Source: Pseudolabrys sp. (GTDB lineage: Bacteria > Pseudomonadota > Alphaproteobacteria > Rhizobiales > Xanthobacteraceae). From it: 37,672 bases of DNA. Of the stretch, positions 27,346-37,543 are shown piece after piece. The translations under genes and the position numbers were made by a program. Every line of letters begins with the position of its first letter. The stretch's first letter is position 1. Location of the stretch: positions 1 through 37,672 of the forward strand of contig JADGGK010000027.1 of NCBI GenBank assembly GCA_019689975.1, in the 5' to 3' direction. The notes under the pieces are model-generated. The model saw only the letters and a program-made list of their open reading frames with translations, was not told the origin of the DNA and did no database searches.

Positions 27346-29813
27346 AATTTGGTGCCGCCGCTGAAGCGGAAGAACTGGGTGCGGTCGCAGACCTCGTTTC
27401 CGGCAATGCCCGTGGCGCAGTATTTGCTAAGCGGATAGGCGAAGTCGAAACGCAGCGGGCCGAGCGGCGAATCCCAGATGAAGCCCACGCCGACCGAGGA
27501 GCGGATCATGCTCGGGCTGTCGAGACCCACTTCCACGCGTTCGCCGGTCACGCTCCAGCTCGTGGGCCCTTCGTAGTTCCACAGCGAGCCGGCGTCGGCG
27601 AAGACCGCAGCCTTGATGCCGATCTCCTTCGGCAGGAAATAGAGCGGCGTCTGGAATTCGACGCTCGCGCCCCAATAGAGGCTGCCGCCGAGCGCGTCGT
27701 TGAAGGTGCCGTTGGTCAGGTCGCGCGGGCCGATGCCGGCGGGCGCAAAACCGCGCACCAGGTTCGGACCCATGAAGAAATGGTCGAGCATGCGCAGGTC
27801 GCGGCCGCCCCAGCCGCTCACATTGCCGCCCTGCAGCTTGAGCACGCCGACGACGTCCGGCAGCACCTCGTAATAGGTGCGGCCTTCAACTTGCGTGCGG
27901 ATGAAGTTCACGTCGCCGCCCACGCCGGCCAGGTCCTGCTTGAGCTCGGCATAGATGCCGCTCGTCGGCACGCGGTTGTTGTCGAGCGTGTTGTAGGCAA
28001 GCGTATAGCCGACCATCGATACGAGGACCGGACCGTTGGCAAGTTCCATCCGCACCGGCAGCGACGCCTCGCCATTGGCGTAGCAGGGATCACCCGGAGT
28101 GACGCCGGTAGCGTTCGGGTTATTGATCGGCGCATTGGGCGAAAACTGGCAGTCGTTGTACTGATCCGGCAGCGTGATCTTCTGCTGGTAGATCGAGTAG
28201 CGCGGCTGGAACGCCAGTTCCTCGGTGAGGGCGAAGCCGAGGCGCAGGTTCACGCCCACCGACTGGGTGTTGTAGGACACGTAGGAATTGGCGAGGTTCT
28301 GCCGCGCGAAAAGGTCGATGCCGCCGGCCATGCGGTAGCCGAACAGATAGGGTTCGGCAAAGGAGAGCTGGAAGCCCTTGGTATATTGGCCGTAGCTCAC
28401 CGAGGCCTTGGCGAACTGACCGCGACCGAGCAGGTTGCGTTCGGCCACGCTCACCTCGGCGATGAAGCCGTCGGCCGTGGAGTAGCCGCCCGAGACCGAG
28501 AACTCGCCGGTCGATTTCTCCTCCACGTCGACATTGATGATCACGCGGTCCGGCGCCGAACCCGGTTCGTTGGTGATCTTGACCGATTTGAAGAAGTCGA
28601 GGTTCTTGAGCCGCCGCTCGGCGCGGTCGATCAGCGCGCGGTTGTAGGGATCGCCCTCGCCGATATCGAACTCGCGGCGGATGACATAATCGCGCGTTCG
28701 GGTATTGCCGCGAATATTGATGCGTTCGATATAGACGCGCGCGCCTTCCTCCACCACGAACACGAGATTGATCAGGTGCCGCTGGAAGTCGCGCTCTCCG
28801 CGCGGGCGCACGTTGGCGAAGGCGTATCCGTGCTTGGCGGCTTCGATGGTCATCGCCTCGACGCTCTTTTCGACGCGGTCGGCGTTGTAGACGTCGCCGG
28901 GGCCGAGCTTGAGACGGCTGCGCAGCGTCGCCGGGTCGAGCGCGCGCACGTTGGAGACCACGTCGACCGTGCCGACGTGATATTTCGGCCCTTCGTCGAT
29001 GGTGAAGGTGACGATGAATCCCTTGCGCGCGGGATCGTAGACGCCGGTCGCCGACACGATGCGCACGTCGGCATAGCCGTGGCTGAGGTAGAAGCGGCGG
29101 AGCAGATCGCGATCGGCCTCGACCCGATCCGGGTCATAGATATCGGTGGTCTGGAGGAAGCTCAGCCAGTTGCTCTCGCTGGTCTTGATGACGTCCTTGA
29201 GACGGCTCGCCGAGAAGGCGTGCGCGCCCACGAAGCGGATTTCCTTGACGCCGGTCTTGGGCCCTTCATTGATCTCGAAGACGAGGTTCACGCGGTTGTT
29301 CGGCAGTTCGATGATCTTGGGATCGACGGTCACGTCGAAGCGGCCGCTGCGGTGGTAGATCTCGATGATGCGCTGAACGTCCGCCTGCACCGTGGGTTTG
29401 GACAGCGTGCCGCGCGGCTTGGATTGCACCTCGGCCTGGAGCTGTTCGTCCTTGATCTTCTTGTTCCCTTCGAAGGCAACCTGGTTGATGACCGGGTTCT
29501 CGACCACGGTGACGACGAGATGGCCGCCGACCATGCGGTACTGGACGTCCTGGAACAGGCCGGTGGCGTAGAGGGCCTGGATGCCCTCGTTGATCTGCGC
29601 CGGACCGAGTCGGCCGTCGGCTCCCGGCTTGAAATAGGAACGGATGGTCGCCGCCTCGACCCGGCGGTTGCCGTGAACCTCGATGGTGCTCACGGTCTGC
29701 GCCACCGCAGCACCGGCCGTCGCCAGCGACGCCACGCCGGCACCGGCGACAAGACCGCCGAGGACGACGCAGCAGACGGTCAGTCCCCGCGCCAACCGCA
29801 CACAAAGTCCCAT
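27342..29813 (-). CDS. bamA: Outer membrane protein assembly factor BamA
   Basis: Central beta-barrel of the BAM complex that inserts proteins into the outer membrane. The 823 residues begin with a signal peptide (cleavage likely near 38, AAVA before QTVSTIEVHGNRR). Five POTRA domains follow (about 41-105, 106-183, 187-270, 275-355 and 358-432), then a 16-strand barrel from about 440. The loop-6 motif VRGF is at 686-689, and the chain ends FRFSGGTKF with the terminal Phe used for barrel recognition. Cys555/Cys577 and Cys799/Cys809 lie in predicted surface or turn regions and could form two disulfides. The stop codon is inside the terminal repeat of the MITE-like element. rseP precedes by 167 bp with a terminator-like hairpin between, so bamA may have its own promoter. 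Confidence 0.97.
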   Translation of the reverse strand: MGLCVRLARGLTVCCVVLGGLVAGAGVASLATAGAAVAQTVSTIEVHGNRRVEAATIRSYFKPGADGRLGPAQINEGIQALYATGLFQDVQYRMVGGHLVVTVVENPVINQVAFEGNKKIKDEQLQAEVQSKPRGTLSKPTVQADVQRIIEIYHRSGRFDVTVDPKIIELPNNRVNLVFEINEGPKTGVKEIRFVGAHAFSASRLKDVIKTSESNWLSFLQTTDIYDPDRVEADRDLLRRFYLSHGYADVRIVSATGVYDPARKGFIVTFTIDEGPKYHVGTVDVVSNVRALDPATLRSRLKLGPGDVYNADRVEKSVEAMTIEAAKHGYAFANVRPRGERDFQRHLINLVFVVEEGARVYIERINIRGNTRTRDYVIRREFDIGEGDPYNRALIDRAERRLKNLDFFKSVKITNEPGSAPDRVIINVDVEEKSTGEFSVSGGYSTADGFIAEVSVAERNLLGRGQFAKASVSYGQYTKGFQLSFAEPYLFGYRMAGGIDLFARQNLANSYVSYNTQSVGVNLRLGFALTEELAFQPRYSIYQQKITLPDQYNDCQFSPNAPINNPNATGVTPGDPCYANGEASLPVRMELANGPVLVSMVGYTLAYNTLDNNRVPTSGIYAELKQDLAGVGGDVNFIRTQVEGRTYYEVLPDVVGVLKLQGGNVSGWGGRDLRMLDHFFMGPNLVRGFAPAGIGPRDLTNGTFNDALGGSLYWGASVEFQTPLYFLPKEIGIKAAVFADAGSLWNYEGPTSWSVTGERVEVGLDSPSMIRSSVGVGFIWDSPLGPLRFDFAYPLSKYCATGIAGNEVCDRTQFFRFSGGTKF

Positions 29814-29957
29814 GCGCTACGCGCCCTTATTATCGTTACGACCGCCCCCGTCCCGCGTCCGCGACGCACGGCTGTCCGGCCGGTTATGGACCCGGTTTGT
29901 ACAGCCTTTCTCGCACGCCGCAAACGCCTTTGCTTGCGCAACTTTCCCTTTCCCCTC

Positions 29958-29978
29958 AAAAAGTTGCAGGAGAGCAAC
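29958..29978 (-). terminator. Weak intrinsic terminator or attenuator after rseP
   Basis: On the minus strand GTTGC-TCTCCT-GCAAC is followed directly by TTTTT, two bases past the rseP stop codon. The stem is only 5 bp. If active it would reduce readthrough from rseP into bamA. Confidence 0.4.
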
Positions 29979-29980
29979 GG

Positions 29981-31129
29981 TCAGGACATGGCGAGGTGGA
30001 GTATGTCGTTAAATGTTGCGAAAATCATCAACATCACGACGATGGCGAGCCCGATCCGCATGCCCATTTCCTGCGCCCGCTCGGACAGCGGCCGGCCGCG
30101 CAGGGCTTCGATTCCATAGAACAAAAGGTGACCGCCATCGAGCATGGGGATCGGGAACAGATTTAACAGCCCGATCGACACCGAGAGCACCGCGGTAAGG
30201 TGAATGAGCGCGGTGAAGCCGGCGCTCGCCACTTCGCTCGAGACCTGGGCGATCCGAATCGGTCCGCCGAGCTGGTCGGCGGCCTCCCGTCCCATGAACA
30301 CGCCGCCGATATAGGCGAGCGTCCGGTCGACCAGGAACCAGGTTTCCCGGGTGCCGGCGACCACGGCTTCGAGGGGGCCCATTCTCTGCGTCTTGATGTC
30401 GCCCGGCGCCATGGAGCGGCTGATCCCGAGCACGCCGATCCGCTGCACATTGCCGAAATTGTCCTTGATCTCGTGCAGCTGCGGCGTCGCCTTGAGCGTT
30501 ACCGGCACGCCGCCGCGGTCGACGACGATGGTCAGCGTCTCGCCGGCGCTGATGCTGACGATGCGTTGCATATCGGCGAAGCTGTCGATCTTGGTGCCGT
30601 CGATCGAGAGCACGAGGTCGCCCGGCTTGAAGCCGGCGGCGGCGGCGGCGCTGCCGGGCTGCACCGCATCCACGCGCGGCGAGGCGGTCTGTTTGCCGAC
30701 GGCCATGAAGATGCCGGCAAAGATCAGGATCGCGAGAAGGAAATTGGCGATCGGTCCGGCAACCACCACGGCCGCGCGTCGGATGACGGACTGGGCGGCA
30801 AAGGAGCGCTTGCGCTCCCCGTCGCTCATCCGTGCGAGCGCGGCCTGATCGGGCGCGCTCGCCTCGTTGGTGTCGCCGAAGAATCTGACATAGCCGCCGA
30901 GCGGGATGGCGGACAATTTCCAGCGCGTGCCGCGGCGGTCATTAAAGCCGAGGATCTCGGGGCCGAAGCCGATCGAGAAGGTGAGCACCTTGATGCCGCA
31001 CCAGCGGGCCACCAGGAAATGACCGAGCTCATGGAAGAAGACGACCGCCGTGAGCACGAACAGGAAGGGCACGATGTAGCCCGCAAGACCGCCGAAGACG
31101 GCGAGGCCGCCCATGATGTCAAAATTCAT
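29981..31129 (-). CDS. rseP: Site-2 intramembrane metalloprotease RseP
   Basis: Cuts membrane-bound anti-sigma factors and leftover signal peptides inside the inner membrane. The 382-residue protein has the zinc site HELGH (33-37) in the first helix, FSIGFGPEI (51-59), one PDZ domain (about 150-215, QPGSAAAAAGFKPGDLVLS), and the second metal motif NLFPIPMLDGGH (323-334) with Asp331, then a last helix. E. coli RseP has two PDZ domains; only one is clear here, with a degenerate stretch after it. The ATG at 31129 (MNFDIMGGLA) has GAGGG just upstream; the longer open frame runs through the repeat element and is unlikely to be translated. Confidence 0.96.
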   Translation of the reverse strand: MNFDIMGGLAVFGGLAGYIVPFLFVLTAVVFFHELGHFLVARWCGIKVLTFSIGFGPEILGFNDRRGTRWKLSAIPLGGYVRFFGDTNEASAPDQAALARMSDGERKRSFAAQSVIRRAAVVVAGPIANFLLAILIFAGIFMAVGKQTASPRVDAVQPGSAAAAAGFKPGDLVLSIDGTKIDSFADMQRIVSISAGETLTIVVDRGGVPVTLKATPQLHEIKDNFGNVQRIGVLGISRSMAPGDIKTQRMGPLEAVVAGTRETWFLVDRTLAYIGGVFMGREAADQLGGPIRIAQVSSEVASAGFTALIHLTAVLSVSIGLLNLFPIPMLDGGHLLFYGIEALRGRPLSERAQEMGMRIGLAIVVMLMIFATFNDILHLAMS

Positions 31130-31140
31130 TGCACCCTCGT

Positions 31141-31261
31141 CCGACCGATTCCGACGGCCCGATACCGACCCGATGACGACCCGGATCCCGGGCCGCGGTT
31201 CCATAATCCCCGTCTCGCGGCGCCGGCAATGACGGGTCAATAGTACCGATTTCCGCTCTAG
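31141..31261. mobile_element. Decayed relative of the MITE-like element between dxr and rseP
   Basis: Read on the minus strand it begins CTAGAGCGGAAATCGG at the dxr stop codon, contains GTCATTGCCGGCGCCGCG, and ends near GTCGGAATCGGTCGGAC, which resembles the far end of the 27198-27345 element (ATCGGAATCCGCTCTAG) with several changes. It also has a CCCGG-ATC-CCGGG hairpin (31180-31192). It fills nearly the whole 128-bp dxr-rseP gap, and the dxr TAG lies in its end. Confidence 0.5.
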
Positions 31262-32484
31262 GATGCCTTTACGGCAATTTCGCGCAAGAGGTCGCGGGCC
31301 AGACTTCGCGCAACATGGTCAACGGCGAGGGCGGCATCGACGTCGTCCGGCTCGCCGAGCAGGCCGCGCTTGGCGGCCGCCGCGAGCGTGGCCTCGACCA
31401 AAGCGGGGATGGCGGCAAAGCCGAGGCGGCCGGCGATGAACTCGCCGACCGCGATCTCGTCGGCGGCATTAAGCACGGTCGGGGCCGCCCCGCCCTGTTC
31501 CAGGGCGCTGCGCGCAAGACGCAGCGCCGGAAAACGCCCGTGATCCGGCATCTCGAAGGTGAGCTGACCGAGCGCCGCAAGATCGAGCCGCTTGACCGGA
31601 CCGTCGATGCGCGCCGGCCAGGCGAGGCAGTGCGCGATCGGAACCCGCATATCCGGCGGGCCGAGCTGCGCGATGAGCGAGCCGTCGCGAAATTCGACGA
31701 GACCGTGCACGACCGACTGCGGATGCACCAGCACGTCGATCCGTTCCGAGGGAAGGCCGAAGAGATGATGCGCCTCGATGAGCTCGAGGCCCTTGTTCAT
31801 CAAGGTCGCCGAGTCGACGGTGATCTTCGGTCCCATCGACCAGTTGGGATGGCGCAGCGCCTGTGCCGGCGTGGCGCCGCGGATCGCCTCCGCGGACCAG
31901 GTTCGGAACGGCCCTCCCGAGGCCGTCAGGATCACGCGCGCGACCTCCTCCCGCCGGCCGGCGGCGAGCGCCTGAAAGATGGCATTGTGCTCCGAATCGA
32001 CCGGCAGCACGGTCGCGCCGGCCTCGGCCGCGGCACGCATGAACAGGTAGCCGGCGCAGACCAGACATTCCTTGTTGGCGAGCGCGACGGTCGCCCCGCG
32101 CGCGATTGCCGCCAGCGTGGGCTTGAGGCCCGCCGCGCCGCTGATCGCCGCCATCACCCATTGAGCCGGCCGCTGCGCGGCCTCGATCAAGGCCGCTTGG
32201 CCCGCCGCGGCCTCGATGCCGCTGCCGGCGAGCGCCGCCTTGAGCTCGCCATAGGCCGTCTCGTCGCCGACCACGGCGAGGCGGGCGCCGAGCTCGCGCG
32301 CGATGCGGCCGAGCGCGGCGGCATTGCGCCGCGCGCTCACCGCTTCGACGCGGTAGAGCGCGGCATTGCGTTTGATCAGATCGACGGTGCTGGCCCCGAC
32401 CGACCCGGTCGCGCCGAGTATCGTGACGCTGCGTATCGTCGGCTCGCTCGCCACGACGGGACCGTCGGCTCCGCGCGCGGTCAT
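31258..32484 (-). CDS. dxr: 1-deoxy-D-xylulose-5-phosphate reductoisomerase
   Basis: Second enzyme of the MEP pathway for isoprenoid precursors, using NADPH; target of fosmidomycin. The 408-residue protein has the NADPH loop [10 protein letters not shown] (24-33), [11 protein letters not shown] (135-145), the metal site DSEHNAIFQ with Asp163 and Glu165, TASGGPFR (188-195), and [19 protein letters not shown] with Glu234. The ATG at 32484 (MTARGADG) lies 4 bp after the cdsA stop, with GGTGAG before it; the upstream in-frame start would overlap cdsA. Its TAG stop is part of the repeat element downstream. Confidence 0.97.
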   Translation of the reverse strand: MTARGADGPVVASEPTIRSVTILGATGSVGASTVDLIKRNAALYRVEAVSARRNAAALGRIARELGARLAVVGDETAYGELKAALAGSGIEAAAGQAALIEAAQRPAQWVMAAISGAAGLKPTLAAIARGATVALANKECLVCAGYLFMRAAAEAGATVLPVDSEHNAIFQALAAGRREEVARVILTASGGPFRTWSAEAIRGATPAQALRHPNWSMGPKITVDSATLMNKGLELIEAHHLFGLPSERIDVLVHPQSVVHGLVEFRDGSLIAQLGPPDMRVPIAHCLAWPARIDGPVKRLDLAALGQLTFEMPDHGRFPALRLARSALEQGGAAPTVLNAADEIAVGEFIAGRLGFAAIPALVEATLAAAAKRGLLGEPDDVDAALAVDHVARSLARDLLREIAVKAS

Positions 32485-32488
32485 CGGC

Positions 32489-33358
32489 TCACCACACCAA
32501 AAGGCCGCGCGCCGCCGCATCGAGGCCGCCGCGCGCCAGGCCGATCAGGCAGCCGGTGAGCGCGGCGGCCCAGAATCCGTCGAGCCGATCCATGACGCCG
32601 CCATGGCCGGGAATGAGGCGGCTTGCGTCCTTGGCGCCGAATTGGCGCTTGATGCGCGATTCCATGAGATCGCCGAGCTGGGCCGCGATCGACAACACGA
32701 GCGCGAGGGTCACCAGCGCCGGGATGTCGAAACCGCCGAGGACATGCACGCCGATGGCGGTGACCGCCATGGCCCCGAGCGTGCCGGAAGCCGCGCCGGC
32801 CCAGGTCTTGTTGGGGCTGATGGCGGGGGCAAGCCTCGGCCCGCCGCAAGCGCGGCCGCCGACATAGCCGAGCACGTCGGTGGTCCACACCACCACGAAC
32901 AGGAACAGGATGGCGAAGAAGCCGTAGGCCGGATCGGACCGCAGGATCATCGGCGTCAGCAGCATGCTACCGGCATAGCCCACGCCGCCCAGGATCCACA
33001 ACCGGCGGCCGCGCGGCGCGAACACGGCGGCGGCGAGCGCCCCGAGCGCGAGCACCAAGGCCGCCGCGACCATCCGGCCGCGATCGGCAAGCAGGCCCGC
33101 CGCCGCGACCGCTCCGGCCCCGGAAAAGACCAACAGCCGGTAGCGACGGTCGGCGACGAGCGCGGTCCATTCCCAGAACACGGCGACGGCGGCAAGCGTC
33201 CAGAACAAGGCGAAGGCCCATCCGCCGACGAAGGCCGTGCCGAGCGCGAGCGGCGCGAGGACCGCGGCCGAGGCCAGGCGCAGGGCGAGATTGCCGGTGC
33301 GCGCGCGCGCGTCAGTCCCGGTATGGCCGGGATCGGATACGGGCGCGGAGGCAGCCAC
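32489..33358 (-). CDS. cdsA: Phosphatidate cytidylyltransferase
   Basis: Makes CDP-diacylglycerol from phosphatidic acid and CTP, the branch point of phospholipid synthesis; inner membrane. The 289-residue product has about eight hydrophobic segments and the family signature near the C-terminus, [20 protein letters not shown] continuing GVMDRLDG. I place the start at the GTG at 33358, two bases after the uppS stop, giving [11 protein letters not shown] and a length close to the family norm; an upstream in-frame start would overlap uppS by about 100 bp. Confidence 0.94.
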   Translation of the reverse strand: MAASAPVSDPGHTGTDARARTGNLALRLASAAVLAPLALGTAFVGGWAFALFWTLAAVAVFWEWTALVADRRYRLLVFSGAGAVAAAGLLADRGRMVAAALVLALGALAAAVFAPRGRRLWILGGVGYAGSMLLTPMILRSDPAYGFFAILFLFVVVWTTDVLGYVGGRACGGPRLAPAISPNKTWAGAASGTLGAMAVTAIGVHVLGGFDIPALVTLALVLSIAAQLGDLMESRIKRQFGAKDASRLIPGHGGVMDRLDGFWAAALTGCLIGLARGGLDAAARGLLVW

Positions 33359-33360
33359 GT

Positions 33361-34110
33361 TCAGGATCCGGTCTTGGCGATCAGGCCGCCGAAGCGGCGT
33401 TCGCGCTGGCGATATTCGTCGATCGCCGCCTCGAGCGCGGCGCGGTCGAAGTCGGGCCAATAGCTCGGCACGAACACGAGTTCGCTATAGGCCGCCTGCC
33501 AGAGCAGGAAATTGGACAGCCGCTGTTCGCCGCTGGTACGGATGATGAGATCGGGATCGGGCACGTCCGGCGCGTCGAGACAATCGACCACGGTCTCCAT
33601 GGTGATGTCGTCGACTGCCAGCGCGCCGGCGAGAACGCGCTCCGATATGCGCCGCGCGGCGCGCGTGATCTCCTGGCGCGCGCCGTAATTGAACGCGACG
33701 ATCAGGATCAGCCCGTCATTGCCCTTGGTGAGATCCTCCGCCTCGATGAGAAGGCGTGCGATGTCCGGCTCGAGACCCTGGCGCTCGCCGATGATGCGCA
33801 CGCGCACATTGCTGCGGTGCAGCTCGGCGAGATCGTTGCGGATGAAGCGCCGCAACAGACCCATCAATTCGCCGATCTCGCTTGCCGGACGAGACCAGTT
33901 CTCGGCGCTGAACGAAAATATCGTGAGGTATTTGATGCCGAGGTCGCCGGCCGCGCGGACCGTGCGGCGCAAGGCCTCGACGCCGCGCCGGTGCCCTTCC
34001 CCGCGCGGCAATCCGCGCGCCGCCGCCCAGCGACCGTTGCCGTCCATGATAATGGCGACATGGCGTGGCGGCGCATATCCGGCAACGCGCGAGGCTTCGG
34101 TTTCCGGCAT
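33361..34110 (-). CDS. uppS: Undecaprenyl diphosphate synthase
   Basis: Extends farnesyl diphosphate with isopentenyl units to C55 undecaprenyl diphosphate, the lipid carrier for peptidoglycan and O-antigen. The 249-residue cis-prenyltransferase has [13 protein letters not shown] with catalytic Asp23, [15 protein letters not shown], and [19 protein letters not shown], then YSELVF and a C-terminal RERRFGG. It lies between frr and cdsA in the usual order, 10 bp after frr. Confidence 0.97.
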   Translation of the reverse strand: MPETEASRVAGYAPPRHVAIIMDGNGRWAAARGLPRGEGHRRGVEALRRTVRAAGDLGIKYLTIFSFSAENWSRPASEIGELMGLLRRFIRNDLAELHRSNVRVRIIGERQGLEPDIARLLIEAEDLTKGNDGLILIVAFNYGARQEITRAARRISERVLAGALAVDDITMETVVDCLDAPDVPDPDLIIRTSGEQRLSNFLLWQAAYSELVFVPSYWPDFDRAALEAAIDEYRQRERRFGGLIAKTGS

Positions 34111-34120
34111 GGGGCTGACC

Positions 34121-34684
34121 TCAGACCGTGAGGATCTCCTTTTCCTTCGCCCCGAGCATCTGATCGATCTCCGCGATCACCGCGTCCGTCGCTTTCTGAA
34201 TTTCGGCCGAGAAACGGTCGTGATCGTCCTTGCTGATCTTGTGTTCCTTTTCCAGCCGCTTGATGACGTCGAGGCCGTCGCGGCGCACGTGACGCACGGC
34301 CACCCGGGCATTCTCCGCATATTTGTGCGCGACCTTGACGAGTTCGCGGCGACGTTCCTCGTTGAGCTCAGGAATCCGCAACCGGATCAGCTGCCCTTCG
34401 GTGGCCGGCGTGAGACCGAGATTAGAGTTAATGATTGCCTTCTCGACCGCGTGTACCAACGAGCGGTCCCAGACATTGACAGTGATGAGGCGCGGTTCCG
34501 GCACGCTCACCGTCGCGACCTGGTTGAGAGGCATCTGCGTGCCATAGGCATCGACGTGAATCGGGTCCAGCAGATGCGGCGAGGCGCGGCCGGTACGCAG
34601 ACCGGCCAGTTCCGTCCGGAGCACCGCGGTCGCCCCCTGCATGCGCCGCTTGAGCTCGTTGATGTCGTGGGTTTCATTGGCCAT
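34121..34684 (-). CDS. frr: Ribosome recycling factor
   Basis: Splits the post-termination ribosome together with EF-G. The 187-residue protein, the normal RRF length, has [14 protein letters not shown], the beta-barrel region [18 protein letters not shown], and the helix [11 protein letters not shown]-like stretch [19 protein letters not shown]. The start is the ATG at 34684 ([14 protein letters not shown]), preceded by GGGGGGATCGCC; an upstream alternative start lacks support. It follows pyrH by 42 bp. Confidence 0.97.
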   Translation of the reverse strand: MANETHDINELKRRMQGATAVLRTELAGLRTGRASPHLLDPIHVDAYGTQMPLNQVATVSVPEPRLITVNVWDRSLVHAVEKAIINSNLGLTPATEGQLIRLRIPELNEERRRELVKVAHKYAENARVAVRHVRRDGLDVIKRLEKEHKISKDDHDRFSAEIQKATDAVIAEIDQMLGAKEKEILTV

Positions 34685-34726
34685 GGCGATCCCCCCGATC
34701 ACGGAGACGTTCGGCACGCGCGCCCC

Positions 34727-35440
34727 TCAGCCGACCACCGTGGCGCGTCCCTTGCCGCGCAGCACGGTCGCGATCGCGTCCTTTTCCGCGATCGAGAACA
34801 CGATGATAGGCATTCGATTTTCCCGGGCAAGCGCGAAGGCGGTGCCGTCCATGACGCGCAGGTCCTTTTCCAGTGCCTCCTGGTGAGTGAGCTTCTCGTA
34901 CCGGCGGGCGCCAGGATCCTTCTTCGGGTCGGCGGTGTAGACGCCGTCGACATTGGTGGCCTTGAGCACCGCTTGCGCCTCGAGCTCGGCGGCGCGCAAC
35001 ACCGCCGTGGTGTCGGTGGTGAAATAGGGATTGCCGGTGCCCGCGGCGAGCAGCACCACGCGACCCTTGCCCAGGTTCTTCAGCGCGCGCTTGCGATTGT
35101 AGGTCTCGCACACTTCGGGCATGGTCAGCGCCGACAGCGTCCGCGCTTCGCAGCCGGCGCGCTCGATCGCCGCCTCGAGCACCAGGCAGTTCATCACCGT
35201 GGCCAGCATGCCCATGGTATCGCCCACCGGCCGCGGCACGCCGCCCGCGGAAACCGCGACGCCGCGAAAGATGTTGCCGCCGCCGACGACGACGCCGAGC
35301 TCGACGCCGAGCCTCGCCGCTTGCGCGAGGTCATCGGCAAGCCGCTCCACCATCGCCGGGTCGATGCCGAAACCCTGCGGGCCGGTCAGCGCTTCGCCCG
35401 AGAGCTTGACGATGACGCGACGGTAGAGCGGGTCGCTCAT
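34727..35440 (-). CDS. pyrH: Uridylate kinase
   Basis: Phosphorylates UMP to UDP; hexameric amino-acid-kinase fold, usually controlled by GTP and UTP. The 237-residue protein has [12 protein letters not shown] (9-20), [11 protein letters not shown] (50-60), [17 protein letters not shown] and the uridine-site stretch [17 protein letters not shown]. It follows tsf by 25 bp and precedes frr in the rpsB-tsf-pyrH-frr order found across bacteria. Confidence 0.97.
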   Translation of the reverse strand: MSDPLYRRVIVKLSGEALTGPQGFGIDPAMVERLADDLAQAARLGVELGVVVGGGNIFRGVAVSAGGVPRPVGDTMGMLATVMNCLVLEAAIERAGCEARTLSALTMPEVCETYNRKRALKNLGKGRVVLLAAGTGNPYFTTDTTAVLRAAELEAQAVLKATNVDGVYTADPKKDPGARRYEKLTHQEALEKDLRVMDGTAFALARENRMPIIVFSIAEKDAIATVLRGKGRATVVG

Positions 35441-35465
35441 TGAGCCCTCTTGAAAATCCGCTCGC

Positions 35466-36386
35466 TCAAGCCCGGCCGGCGGCGGCCTTCACCTCCGCGG
35501 CAAAGTCGGCGGTTTCGCGCGCGATTCCCTCGCCCAGAGCGTAGCGCACGAAACCGGCCAGCTTGATCGGCGCGCCGGCCCTGCCTTCGGCCTCCTTGAC
35601 CGCCTGCGCCACGGATTTGGACGGATCGTGGACATATGGCTGTTCCAGGAGGCAGACCTCCTTATAGAAGGTCTTGAGGCCGGACTCGACGATCTTGTCG
35701 ATCACGTTGGCCGGCTTTCCCTGCGCCCGGAATTTCTCCGCGAGCACGTTCCTTTCCCGTTCAACCACCGCCGGATCGAGACCCGAAGGATCGACCGCCT
35801 GCGGCTGGGAGGCCGCGACGTGCATGGCGAGCAGGCGGCCGAAAGCCGCGAGTTCATCGGCCTTGCCGGAGGACTCCAGGGCGACGATCACGCCGATCTT
35901 GCCAAGTCCGTCGGCCACCGCGTTGTGGACATACCTGGCCACGGCGCCCTTGCCGACGGAAAGCGCAGCCGCGCGGCGCAGCGTCATGTTCTCGCCGATC
36001 TTGGCAATGGTATCGGCCAGCGCCTCGGCAATGGTGAGGTCGCCCGCCTTCGCGGCCTTGATCGCCTCCACGTCGGGGCCGACATCGAGGGCGACGTCGG
36101 CGATCATGGCCACGAGTCCCTGGAACAGGTCGTTGCGGGCGACGAAGTCGGTTTCGGAATTGACTTCGACCACGACGCCCTTGCCGCCGGCGACCTTCAC
36201 GCCGATCAGGCCCTCCGCGGCGATACGCCCGGCCTTCTTGGCCGCTTTCGAAAGCCCCTTCTTGCGCAGCCAATCGACGGCCGCCTCGATATTGCCGTTG
36301 GTCTCGGCGAGCGCATTCTTGCAATCCATCATGCCGGCGCCGGTCGCCTCGCGCAGTTCCTTGACCATCTGAGCGGTAATCGTCAT
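35466..36386 (-). CDS. tsf: Elongation factor Ts
   Basis: Nucleotide exchange factor for EF-Tu. The 306-residue protein has the N-terminal UBA-like domain [20 protein letters not shown] (7-26), the core signature [10 protein letters not shown], and the C-terminal modules. I chose the ATG at 36386 ([13 protein letters not shown]), with AAGGA nine bases upstream; the ATG two codons earlier at 36392 is too close to that site. A 155-bp GC-rich spacer with possible small hairpins separates it from rpsB. Confidence 0.97.
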   Translation of the reverse strand: MTITAQMVKELREATGAGMMDCKNALAETNGNIEAAVDWLRKKGLSKAAKKAGRIAAEGLIGVKVAGGKGVVVEVNSETDFVARNDLFQGLVAMIADVALDVGPDVEAIKAAKAGDLTIAEALADTIAKIGENMTLRRAAALSVGKGAVARYVHNAVADGLGKIGVIVALESSGKADELAAFGRLLAMHVAASQPQAVDPSGLDPAVVERERNVLAEKFRAQGKPANVIDKIVESGLKTFYKEVCLLEQPYVHDPSKSVAQAVKEAEGRAGAPIKLAGFVRYALGEGIARETADFAAEVKAAAGRA

Positions 36387-36541
36387 GTCCATCCGTCCTT
36401 CGCTCGGTCGGGCCCGTTCCTGCCTCGGGCCTTCGTGCATCCTCGAGCCGGCGCGGGCGCCGCCGCGGCGGGCCGGGCCCGTTGGCGCGCGCGAAGGCAG
36501 GACTTCGCGTCCGCAAAGCGCCCCGAGCCGGTGCCGGCCGG

Positions 36542-37543
36542 CTACTCCGCGGTCAATTCCTTGGCCTTGGCGATCCAGGCCGGAATACGGCCGGGAAGGC
36601 CGATTTCCTCGCCCAGGTAATGGGCCGCTTTCTCATTCAGTTCGGCGATCTGCGAATAGTGGAAGATGCCGAGATCGTTGAGCCGCTTCTCGATCGCGCC
36701 CGAGACACCCGGCAGCTTCTTGAGATCGTCGGCAACCCCGCGCGGACCGGGCAACGGCTCGTAGCCGATGTCCTCGCTCGTCGGCGCGGTCGGTACCTCC
36801 TCGGCGACGATCGGCCTTTCTTGGGCGCCGAGATCGATGCCGAGCTCGCCCTGGGCGCGGGAAATTCCGTCGATTGCCGCCTTGGCCACGAGGTCGCAAT
36901 AGAGGGAGACCGCGCGGCTCGCATCGTCATTGCCCGGCACGACATAGGTGATGCCGTCCGGATCGCAATTGGTGTCGACGATGGCGGCGACCGGGATGTT
37001 CAAGCGCCGCGCCTCCTTGATCGCGATGTCCTCCTTGTTGGTGTCGATCACGAACAGGAGATCCGGCACTCCGCCCATGTCCTTGATGCCGCCGAGCGAG
37101 CGGTCGAGCTTGTCGCGCTCGCGCTGCATGGTGAGACGCTCCTTCTTGGTGTAGCCCGCAGCCTCGTTCGAGGCGAGCATCTCGTCGAGCTTGCGCAGCC
37201 GCGCGATCGACGCCGAGATCGTCTTCCAGTTGGTGAGCGTGCCGCCGAGCCAGCGCGAATTGACGTAATACTGGGCGCAACGCTTGGCCGCCTCGGCAAC
37301 CGCGTCCTGCGCCTGCCGCTTGGTGCCGACGAACAGAATGCGCCCGCCCTTGGCGACGGTGTCGCTGACGGCCTGCAACGCCTGGTGCAGCAGCGGCACG
37401 GTCTGCGCGAGATCGATGATGTGGATGTTGTTGCGGACGCCGAAGATGTAACGCTGCATCTTCGGGTTCCAGCGGTGGGCCTGATGGCCGAAATGCACGC
37501 CAGCTTCCAGGAGCTGACGCATCGAAAATTCAGGAAGCGCCAT
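36542..37543 (-). CDS. rpsB: 30S ribosomal protein S2 with C-terminal extension
   Basis: Small-subunit protein uS2. The core (1-230) shows [53 protein letters not shown] and [15 protein letters not shown]. At 333 residues it is about 90 longer than E. coli S2; the tail from about 245 contains [19 protein letters not shown], which looks like a helix-hairpin-helix module and is usual in alphaproteobacterial S2. GGAG lies seven bases before the ATG. It heads the long translation and envelope block. Confidence 0.97.
   Translation of the reverse strand: MALPEFSMRQLLEAGVHFGHQAHRWNPKMQRYIFGVRNNIHIIDLAQTVPLLHQALQAVSDTVAKGGRILFVGTKRQAQDAVAEAAKRCAQYYVNSRWLGGTLTNWKTISASIARLRKLDEMLASNEAAGYTKKERLTMQRERDKLDRSLGGIKDMGGVPDLLFVIDTNKEDIAIKEARRLNIPVAAIVDTNCDPDGITYVVPGNDDASRAVSLYCDLVAKAAIDGISRAQGELGIDLGAQERPIVAEEVPTAPTSEDIGYEPLPGPRGVADDLKKLPGVSGAIEKRLNDLGIFHYSQIAELNEKAAHYLGEEIGLPGRIPAWIAKAKELTAE

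Noticed and set aside
27009-30119. Very long plus-strand open frame (1036 codons) opposite bamA
   Set aside because: It is antisense to an unmistakable bamA with signal peptide and barrel motifs. In GC-rich DNA the frame opposite a G/C-ending gene often lacks stops. Its translation is low-complexity and matches no family I know.
31130-31240. N-terminal extension of RseP by 37 residues
   Set aside because: The added part is a translation of the repeat element; MNFDIMGGLA has a ribosome site and fits the family start.
33689-35443. Plus-strand frame of 584 codons opposite uppS, frr and pyrH
   Set aside because: It spans three clear genes on the other strand and their junctions, so it is an antisense artefact.
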